Shown here: positions 55,235 through 64,000 of the stretch, in pieces
How the letters are laid out: every line of letters starts with the position of its first letter
How positions within the stretch are numbered: position 1 is the stretch's first letter
Source: Zizania palustris
Lineage: Eukaryota > Streptophyta > Magnoliopsida > Poales > Poaceae
Length of the DNA: 64,000 nt
Direction of reading: 5' to 3'
NCBI GenBank assembly: GCA_019279435.1
Contig: JAAALK010000085.1
Location: forward strand, 1 to 64,000
Translations under genes and position numbers: made by a program
The notes under the pieces: model-generated
Databases searched by the model: none
What the model was told of the DNA's origin: nothing
The model's input: only the letters and a program-made list of their open reading frames with translations

Positions 55235-56047
55235 ATGCCGGTTCACACCATGAGCGGGACTCTTCGTGATGAGGCCGGATTCATCCGCGAGCTTCGCGTG
55301 CTCGTCGACTTTTTGGGGTTTCCCCATGAGCCAGCGTTCCACGGGATCTTTCCCGATGCGAACGAGAGCTACTGCGAGGTCACGGTTGTGATCCGCCCCT
55401 CTTCCACGCAGCCACCCTTCTACACCCATGGAGTTGGAGGACCTTCATTCGTGGTGGCCAGCCAGCGAGCCGCTCTTCAGTCCCTCGCTGAGCTTCGACT
55501 GGTCTACGACTGCCACCTCCGCGACACCGTCTACCGCTTCATGCCCATGCGCACACCCGGGAGTCACCGCAGCATCTACATCAGTCCCCTCACACAGAGC
55601 AGTTCCTCCATCACCTGCACGATGAGACTCTTGGAGGCCATGGACAACCTCCACACAGAGGCCGTCCTCGACGCAGACAACCAGCACGACACCATCGACT
55701 TCTACCGCCACACTTCGGAGAACCTGACCCGTGAGAATGCCGAGCTCCGTCGACAGCTTGAGCGGAACCCTCTGATGACCCTGGAGGTGGAGGAGTTGAG
55801 ACGTCAGAACGAGCTCCTACGCCAGGGCGCCATGGTCCACGCCCAGCTCCGTCAGCAGCTCAGAGATTTGAAGAAGGACATAGAGGAGATCGCGCCTCTT
55901 CCGCCTCGCCGGAAGAAACCCCTTCGGATCCCCACTGCGAGGCCCAAGAGGATCTCCCGCAGCGCACCACCCGCCGGACCATCCAGTTCCTCGACCCCGA
56001 CCGTCTCCCACGAGCCCGAGATCGAGCCGTCCCCCGAGCTGCCATAG
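55235..56047 (+). CDS. Extra ORF upstream of gag in gypsy element C (270 aa)
   Basis: An intact 270-codon ORF, full length like its copy at 29547-30359, with the same globular N-terminal half, coiled coil and basic Pro/Ser-rich tail. Differences from the A copy are E12D, F20L, A129S-, S149N- and L219P-type changes (positions approximate) plus one silent change. It remains open although the gag-pol beside it has four lesions, but the mostly amino acid-changing differences give no sign of selection. Its leader is uninterrupted, so this copy shows the native arrangement: primer site, about 135 bp of leader, this ORF, 173-bp spacer, gag. Confidence 0.75.
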   Translation: MPVHTMSGTLRDEAGFIRELRVLVDFLGFPHEPAFHGIFPDANESYCEVTVVIRPSSTQPPFYTHGVGGPSFVVASQRAALQSLAELRLVYDCHLRDTVYRFMPMRTPGSHRSIYISPLTQSSSSITCTMRLLEAMDNLHTEAVLDADNQHDTIDFYRHTSENLTRENAELRRQLERNPLMTLEVEELRRQNELLRQGAMVHAQLRQQLRDLKKDIEEIAPLPPRRKKPLRIPTARPKRISRSAPPAGPSSSSTPTVSHEPEIEPSPELP

Positions 56048-56220
56048 ACGTAGTTTTACGATTGATTGTTATTTTTGTTGCTTGCTTGTATTAGCATTCA
56101 TGTCAAAACATAAGGCATGAATGAGAGAATAAATAAATGTAACCGCAAGAACGGTACCCTTTTGAAATAAAATATGAAGAGGTTTACTAAAACAAATATG
56201 TATACTTTGAAAACTCCAGG

Positions 56221-59200
56221 ATGACCAACACTCAGGGATCAGACGCTCCTCAGAACAGAGGGGATAGTGGCAACCTGCCACAATGGGGAGCCACCGGGCA
56301 GAGGCAAGCCCCGGTCGCTAATCACCCCACTTTGGCTGAGATGATGGCCACTCAGAATCAGTTGGTCTCAGCCCTCCTACACCAGATGCAGCAGCAGCAG
56401 CAGCAGATGCAAGAGCAGTAGGCTCACCTCTTTCGCCTCCACCAACAGCCCGAGCTGCCCCGACCTGCCACACCAGCTCCTGCTCCCGCGTCACAGCTCT
56501 CGGAGTTCCTCCGAGTCCGCCCACCGACCTTCTCGAGCACCACCAACCCCATGGAGGCTGGGGATTGGTTGCGGGCGATCGAGAAGAAGCTCGACCTCCT
56601 GACCTGCACTGAGCAGGAGAGGGTGGCCTTCGCCACCCACCAGCTTCATGGTCCCGCCGCTGAGTGGTGGGACAATCACCGCGAGACTCTGCCCGAGGGC
56701 CACGCCCCCACTTGGGCAGAATTCTCGGCCGCCTTCCGTGCCGCTCACATCCCCGACGGCATCATTGCCCAAAAACAACAAGAGTTCAGAGATCTGCAGC
56801 AGGGGAGCAGATCTGTCACAGAGTATCTGCACGAGTTTAACAGGTTGGCCAGGTACGCACCTGAAGAGGTCCGTACGGATGCGGCCAGGCAAGCTAAGTT
56901 CCTCCGGGGACTGAAGGACGAGTTGTCTCTACAACTCATCTCTGGAGACTTCGCCAACTTCCAGAAGTTGGTAAACAAGGCTATCATGCAGGAGACCCAA
57001 CAGAATAAGGTCGACCTGAAGAAGAAGCGCATGATTGCCTTCAGGCAGAACCAGGGTATGGCCCAGAAACCCCGTTTTGCTCCACCCCCACCAGCACCAC
57101 AGTACCACCCCCGGCCAGTGTATCGCCCGGCGCCACCAGCTACTAACGCCGGAGCCAGCCAACCTCGTTCCGCTCCAGCCGCACCGACCGCCCCAGCTGC
57201 CCCGGCCAAGAAGCCGGAGGTTTTGAGAGACAGGCATGGCAAGCCTGTGGTGTGCTTCAACTGCCGCCAGGAGGGACACTACTCCCACCAGTGCCCTCAT
57301 CCCAAGAGAGCTCAAGGCGTCACTTCCAACCCCGCCGTCCGCGCCAAAGTGAACCACGTCTCCGCCGAGGAAGCCCAGGCTGCACCAGAGATCGTCATGG
57401 GTAAGTTTATGGTTCATTCATCACTTGCAGTGGTATTATTTGACACCGGAGCTACCCACTCCTTTATATCAACTGCTTTTGTGGAAAATAATGCCCTGGA
57501 CATAAGTGAATTACCCAGGCCAGTGTTGATAGCCACCCCGGGCAAGCAAACTCTTGCCTATTCCTTTAGTCCAAGGGTATGGGTAGAAATCCAAGGCACG
57601 ATATTTTGGGCCGACCCCATTCTAATAGAATGTCAAGGTTTGGACCTCATTCTAGGGATGGATTGGCTAAATAAACACCAAGGTGTGATAGAATGTGCCC
57701 AGAGAAAAGTGACGGTGACTAATGAAGAAGGGACTATAGTCACATTCCAGATGCCCAGCATGAAGGCCGGAAGGACAAGACTACATCAGATTACCTTGGA
57801 GGAGATACCAGTAGTCAGTGAGTACCCGAACGTATTCCCCGAGGATCTACCAGGGATGCCACCCCAGAGGGACATCGAGTTCAGGATTGACTTGGTGCCC
57901 GGAACCACCCCTATCTACAAGCGACCATACAGGATGGCCGCCAATGAATTAGCTGAGATGAAGCAACAGTTGGAGGATCTTGAAAGGAAAGGTTACATCA
58001 GGCCCAGCACATCACCATGGGGTGCTCCCGTCATCTTCGTCGAGAAGAAAGAAGACAAGGCAAAGCGTATGTGTGTGGATTATCGCGCTTTGAATGAAGT
58101 AACAATCAAGAATAAGTACCCGTTGCCTCGGATCGATGATCTCTTCGACCAGCTAAAAGGAGCTACTGTATTCTCGAAGATCGACTTGCGTTCGGGTTAT
58201 CATCAGTTAAGGATCCGAGAGGAGGATATACCCAAGACGGCCTTCACTACCCGTTATGGATTATATGAGTGCACGGTTATGTCCTTTGGATTGACCAACG
58301 CCCCTGCATTCTTCATGAATATGATGAATAAGGTATTCATGGAATATTTGGACAAGTTCATCGTGGTCTTCATAGACGGCATCCTCATTTATTCCAAGGA
58401 TCAGAAAGAGCACGAGACTCACCTCCGGTTAACCTTAGGAAAGTTAAGGGAACACCAATTGTATGCCAAGTACAGCAAATGCAAGTTTTGGACGGCAGAA
58501 GTAAAATTCCTTGGACACATCATCTCTGCGCAAGGAATCGCAGTAGACCCTACCACCGTAGAAGCAGTTACGGATTGGTTGCCACCCACGAACGTATCTG
58601 AGATACGAAGTTTTCTGGGTTTGGCCGGATATTATCGGAGATTTATCGAGAATTTTTCTAAGATAGCCAAGCCAATGACCAAGTTGTTGCAGAAAGGAGA
58701 AAAGTTCGAATGGACTCCTGAATGCGAGGAAAGTTTCCGCACTCTTAAGACCCGTTTGGTGTCTGCACCTATACTGACCCTACCGGATATCCGCAAAGAC
58801 TTCCATGTCTATTGCGACGCATCTCGCCAAGGATTGGGATGTGTTCTTATGCAAGATGGGAAGGTTATCTCTTATGCCTCCCGTCAGTTGAGACCTCATG
58901 AGTTGAATTATCCGACTCACGATCTGGAATTAGCCGCCGTAGTGCACGCCCTTAAGATTTGGAGGCACTATCTAGTGGGAAATCGCTGTGAGATTTTTAC
59001 GGATCACAAGAGCTTGAAGTATATCTTCACACAGCCAGATCTGAACTTGAGACAAAGACGATGGCTAGAATTGATCAAGGACTATGACTTAGGTATTCAC
59101 TACCACCCCAGAAAAGCAAATGTGGTAGCTGATGCATTAAGTCGCAAGGGATATTGCACCGCCATGATGATTCAAGAACACGCACCCCTGTTATGTAGGG

Positions 59201-60697
59201 AGATGGAAAATTAAATCTTGGATTAACCACAAGAGCATACCTAGCCACCTTGGAGACCCAACCTATCTTGTTTGAACAGATCCGTGAAGCTCAGTTAGAG
59301 GACCCAGATATAGCTGCCATTAAGAAGAACATGAGACAAGGAAAAGCCCCCAGATTTTCAGAGGACGAGAGTGGCACCATATGGTTTGGAACTCGGATAT
59401 GTGTGCCGGATAAACCTGAAATAAAGATTCTTATCTTAAGAGAAGCCCATGAGACATTGTACTCCATTCATCCCGGCAGTACCAAGATGTACCAAGATCT
59501 GAAGGAACGTTATTGGTGGGTTAGCATGAAAAGAGAGATTGCCCAGTTTGTCGCCGAATGTGACACCTGCAGAAGAGTAAAAGCTGAGCATCAGAGACCT
59601 GCAGGATTGTTACAGCCACTTAAAGTGCCGGAATGGAAGTGGGAAGAAATCGGTATGGATTTCATCACAGGATTACCAAAGACCCAACTTGGGTATGATT
59701 CTATTTGGGTGATCATCGATCGGCTTACGAAAGTGGCTCATTTCATAGCCGTCAAAACAACCTTTAGTGGCCCTAAGCTTGCAGAGCTATATATGGCCCG
59801 GATCGTCTGTCTTCATGGAGTGCCCAAGAAGATAGTGTCTGACCGAGGAAGTCAGTTTACCTCTCGTTTTTGGAAGAACCTCCAAGAGGAGATGGGCACG
59901 AGATTAAATTTCAGTACCGCCTACCATCCTCAGACAGATGGACAAACGGAGAGGGTAAATCAGATACTAGAGGATATGCTTCGAGCATGTGTTTTGGATT
60001 TTGGAGCCACTTGGGACAAGAGCTTGCCGTACGCTGAATTTTCATACAACAACAGCTATCAAGCCAGCCTTCAGATGTCTCCTTTTGAAGCCCTATATGG
60101 ACGTAAGTGCAGAACGCCTCTACTTGGGACCAAACTGGTGAATCCCAAGTATTCGGAACCGACATTCTTCGTGAAGCTGAAGAGAAGGTACGGATCATCA
60201 AAGACCGACTCAAGACAGCCCAATCGCGACAGAAGAGCTACGCAGACAATCGCCGTCGAGACCTAGCCTTTGAAGAAGGAGATCATGTCTACCTACGAGT
60301 CACGCCTCTCCGTGGAACTCAACGGTTTAACATGAGAGGAAAGTTGGCCCTTCGATATGTTGGACCATTTCCCGTTGTTCGACGCCAAGGCGAAGTTGCA
60401 TATCAGTTGGAATTACCACCCTCATTGGCTGGAGTGCATGACGTGTTTCATGTTTCCCAACTCAAGAAGTGTCTCCGCGTCCCCACGGAGCAAGTGGATC
60501 TTCAGCAGTTGGATGTCCAAGAGGATCTGACCTATGTGGAAAAGCCGGTCAAGATATTGGAAGTCAAAGAAAGGACCACCAGGAGTAGAGTCATCTGCTT
60601 CTGCAAAGTGCAGTGGAGCAATCATCCAGTAGAGGAAGCTACATGGGGAAAAGAGGATGAACTCAAGGCACAGCATCCTGAACTATTCGAGGATTGA
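56221..60697 (+). pseudogene. Gag-pol of gypsy element C, disrupted
   Basis: Gag and pol share one frame here, without the C-run shift of A. Lesions: a TAG at 56419-56421 in the Gln-rich part of gag (glutamine in A); the second RT catalytic aspartate changed to glycine at 58378-58380 (FIDGILIYS); loss of one A in the run at 59207-59210 between RNase H and integrase; loss of one T near 60124 between the integrase core and chromodomain. Open pieces run 56551-59214 (gag, protease, RT, RNase H), 59250-60266 (integrase) and 60107-60697 (C-terminal part with chromodomain). It cannot supply RT. Confidence 0.9.
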
Positions 60698-60739
60698 GCC
60701 GAATCTCGAGGACGAGATTCTCTGTAAGGGGGATAGGAT

Positions 60740-63700
60740 TGTAACACCCCAGAAATTAAAAAGGAATAAAATAAAAAGAAAATAATATTTAAATCATTTT
60801 TGGATTTTTTTCAAAAGGAAAAATCACCAAAGAGCCTAAATAAAGCCAAACAGGGAGAAATACTTAAAATCTGGACTTGAAAATTTTATGAGATGAACTA
60901 GAGATCAAAATATAATTTTAGGAATTTTTACAAATTTTTATCAACAGTGATTCAACCCTTAATCAAATAAATGAATTACTGGAATTATTTTAAATCATAA
61001 ATAAATTTTTAATCCTAATTGGGCCTCAACCCCGAAACCCCCTCCTAAAGCCTTTTAGGCCCAGCCCACCACTGCTCTCTCTCTGGCGAGCGGGCCCCGC
61101 CTGTCGGCGCTTTTCCCCGCCTCCCTCTCCCGCCCACGCCCGCTTGGTCCCACCAGTCAGCCCCCGCCGCGCCACTGACCGCCCGGACCCGCCGCTCGGC
61201 CCCTTCCCTTTTTCGTTCGCCCACTGACAGGTGGAGCCCACCTGTCAGATTCGTCTTCTCCGATGGAAGGGGATCACCCCCTTCCTTCCTCCCGGCGATC
61301 ACTTTCGGTTCTCGCCGCCGGCCACCTCGATTCGCCCGATCCGACCACGGATCACCTTCCCTGGTCACCACCGCACCCTTTCCATCCGTGGCCAACGCGG
61401 TTTCGCGAGAATGAAAGCTAACCGAAGCCTATGGAATGAGATCGCCGGAGGGAGAGGGAAACCTTCGGTTTCCTTCCATTTAGACGCTGTCGACGACCCT
61501 ATAAAAGCCCCTGTGGTCGCCGCCCTCTACCCACACCGTAGCAGCCGAGCCCTAACGCACCAGAGCGCCGCCGCCCCGTTTTCGGGTTCCTCCTCTGTTT
61601 CGACTCTGGCGAGCTCTCGCCGTCGCCTCAGACTTCCTCCGTCCACGTCGTCGCCACCGTCGTGACCACCAGAGCCCGCCCGTCCTCGGCCACGACTCCG
61701 TTGGTCGAGAGGACCGCCGGATCGCCTCGCCGCCGACGAACCCGAACGGTTCCTCCGCCCCTCTTCGACGCCGGTCGCCGTCCGCTCACCGTCACCACCA
61801 CCGCCGGTACGACCAAGTCCCCCTCTCATCACTGGTTCCATTTTTGGCCTTATCACAGTCGTCCAAGCCACGCCGTCGCCGGAATCCTTCGCCGTTGGAT
61901 AGCCGGAGCCGAGAACGAAGGGGGTAACCACCCCTTTTGCTCGTGCCGTGCCGGACGGGTCCCTGGCCGTCCGATCCAGATCGGAGGGCTAGGATTAAAT
62001 CCCTTCGGGATCTAATCCAGGCCCTCGGATCCAGTCAAACCGGTATTGTTTAATCTCGGCCGTAGATCATGACTTAAAACGCTGGAACGATTCCGTGCGT
62101 CCACGTATACCCCTTCGCCACGTTTTAATCTGGGCCGTTGAAACTCATTTAAAACCCCCGCCTCGCATCTGGCCGCTGGATCCAGATCCAACGGTCCAGA
62201 TCCGATCGGTCCACGCGCATAGTCACGGGTTCACGGTGAACCCGGTTCACCGTGGACCAGGGACTGTTTTCTGTTTAAATAAAATTCCAGAAAATTGTTT
62301 AAACTTCAAAAATTCATATCTTGCTCATTTTAACTCCAAATTTCACCATTCAAATTTTATTAGAACCAGAATATTATTCTCTACACATTAATGCCATAAA
62401 AACACTATGTTTCTGTTACCCAAAATATTATTAATAAATAAATGAATAAAAATCCCTTAGGGTTAAAATTAATAATACAGAAAATAAATTGGGAAAAATT
62501 CTAAAATATTAAACTTTACTGTTTTGAACAAAACCTTGAAATATTAAAAATATTACTTCACATAATAAAACCTACAAATGTGTATGTTTAATATTTGGTG
62601 AATTTTATCTGTTTATTGAATGTATTGTTTATTTTCCGTATCGAGAAGACTACGAGTTCGTCGAGGAGCAGGAGTTCTACCCCGAGGTTCCTCCATCCCC
62701 ATTTGCTGAGCAAGGCAAGTCATCGACCACCCCTGTGGAAACAGTTGATCATATTGAGCATGTGTCAATAAATTATCGCTATAACCCATAGGTTAATATT
62801 GCATTAGTCAAATATTCAAGCCTTACACTTATATTTATTAGATCCCTGTCCTTGTGTGCAAACCCAAGCCATGCTTATTGAGCCTTAACTCCTTGTCACT
62901 CTACTATAAAAATATTAGCTAGTGCCCAATGTACCGGCACACCTGCTATAGGTTAAAAAGAATGAGTCGTAGATAGCTGGATTTCTGTATATGAATTTCC
63001 CTGTTATTCTCGTCTCTGGACTCTGTTGGAGTTGGCTAGGTTATAAGTATGGTGGGTTCCGGGTGCAAGCTCGGGCACTGGTTTGTCGCACCCGGGGCAC
63101 TATAAGGACCGGTCTGCAGGATCTGTTGCAAAGCACTTCCGTACCAACCACAAGTCTAATGGGTAAGTCCTAACTGGAAGTATGGAATACTCCGGCTTGA
63201 TGCACCATAGAGGAGGGGGCAAGGGGCTAGCCTGCGGGCGACTTGTACCGACGAGGCTCAAGGGGGGGTATGGCGGGGCTCCGATGCGTCGGGACACCAT
63301 ATGAAACCCATAAGAGGGTGCTATTGAGTCGGGGAGGACTATATGGAAGGTTTTGGCACGAGTTCCCGTGTGATGGGTCATCTCGTTACACTTCGGTGTA
63401 GGTGATGAGTGCGTGCCTTGTGGGTACAGTGGTACATCTCTGATCAGAGTAATTTAATCTTTTCGAAAAGCCGAGCCCACGGTCAAGGGCGGGTTGTGTG
63501 ACTACTCGCAGTTAGCTTACAATTGTTTGAATGTTCAAGTTATTCATGGCACGTAAGGACTGTTGAGCGAGGTGGGGCTGACTGTACCCCTCGAGTTAGA
63601 AGATGATGATACACATGCACATGTTTACTTTTCCGTACTAATAAATTGCTCACATTTAAAGCTTTACAATTATGATGCTTCCGCAAAATTAGCCACTACC

Positions 63701-64000
63701 TCCCTTGTTATTATGTTGCATTATATTTGCATTCGGTGGCTTGCTGAGTACATCTGTACTCACCCCGTTGACTTACAACATCAGAGCCAGTCTACTACGA
63801 GGAGGATGAAGGTCTGGAGTAGCGACCCAGTCAAGGCGAGACTGGAAGGAGGCGTTCATCTAGGACCCTTATTTTATTAGTTTCTCTTCACCTTTATTCA
63901 CTTTTGTATTAATGCGGTCTACGAACCGTGAATGATTGCCCGTATTGTACGTGGTCGCATGATGAACGTCTTGTTTTATTGATTTTCTATGGAATTTCAA
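60740..64000 (+). repeat. 3' LTR of gypsy element C, cut by the window end
   Basis: It begins TGTAAC after the polypurine tract AAGGGGGATAGGA. About 35 bp of its end are missing at the window edge. It shares the diagnostic 3' LTR bases of A (GGATCACC near 61270, ATGATGC near 63673, ATGTTGC near 63713). A private 2-bp loss near 62760 alters the acidic island. Confidence 0.93.

Larger units (their letters stand above)
51799..64000 (+). mobile_element. Gypsy element C, the unit 2 copy of A without B
   Basis: Same insertion point and left target duplication (CAGGT) as A, same leader, extra ORF, gag and pol, and 3' LTR cut by the window end. The leader runs unbroken through the site where B sits in A (CCTCTCATCTTCCGAGG, near 55190-55206). 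It is the duplicated copy of A from before B arrived, not an independent insertion. Coding is disrupted at four places in gag-pol. Confidence 0.9.

Noticed and set aside
1..64000. Host genes, tRNA or rRNA genes, CRISPR arrays or bacterial operons
   Set aside because: Every stretch is accounted for by LTRs, element leaders, gag, pol or non-coding 3' regions; no other coding or RNA signature was seen.

Overview
This window is plant nuclear DNA made of nested LTR retrotransposons. I see no host protein gene, tRNA, rRNA, CRISPR array or prokaryotic feature. The families point to a monocot, probably a grass (Poaceae): SIRE/Maximus-like Ty1/copia elements with 2-kb LTRs, a Del/Tekay-like Ty3/gypsy chromovirus with 3.3-kb LTRs, and a young CRM-like chromovirus. 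The GC-rich coding style fits a grass, but the species cannot be named from sequence alone.

Layout. 1-11212 is a decayed minus-strand copia element, 'E'. Its 5' LTR is 9204-11212, its body runs leftward, and its gag-to-integrase part is present twice in tandem (1-3565 and about 4965-8545). 11213-41661 is 'unit 1', built on two plus-strand, gag-only relatives of E ('F' and 'G') that share an LTR. Antisense E-type LTRs interrupt the F/G LTRs. The gypsy element 'A' (19319-38352, 5-bp target duplication CAGGT) sits in the gag of G. A carries an extra ORF upstream of gag, then gag, then pol ending in a chromodomain. A is itself interrupted in its leader by the gypsy element 'B' (22715-29504, target duplication CTCAT), whose 1542-residue gag-pol ORF is intact.

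41662-64000 is 'unit 2', a second copy of the block beginning with the antisense LTR. It is about 0.5% diverged where I compared it, and the gypsy copy there ('C') lacks B. The antisense LTR at the boundary (41662-43689) has left and right flanks that do not form a target duplication. It therefore looks like a crossover product, which makes unequal recombination between antisense LTRs the likely origin of the tandem duplication.

Inferred order of events: F and G insert and decay; E-type LTRs insert antisense into F/G LTRs and one is reduced to a solo LTR; A inserts into G; the block of about 25.7 kb duplicates; B inserts into unit 1 only. B is the only element with an apparently complete coding set. 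A has one frameshift. C has a nonsense codon, a changed RT catalytic residue and two frameshifts. E, F and G are pseudogenes. The first 1.5 kb is rich in single-base indels against its own second copy, suggesting poor base quality, possibly at a contig end.
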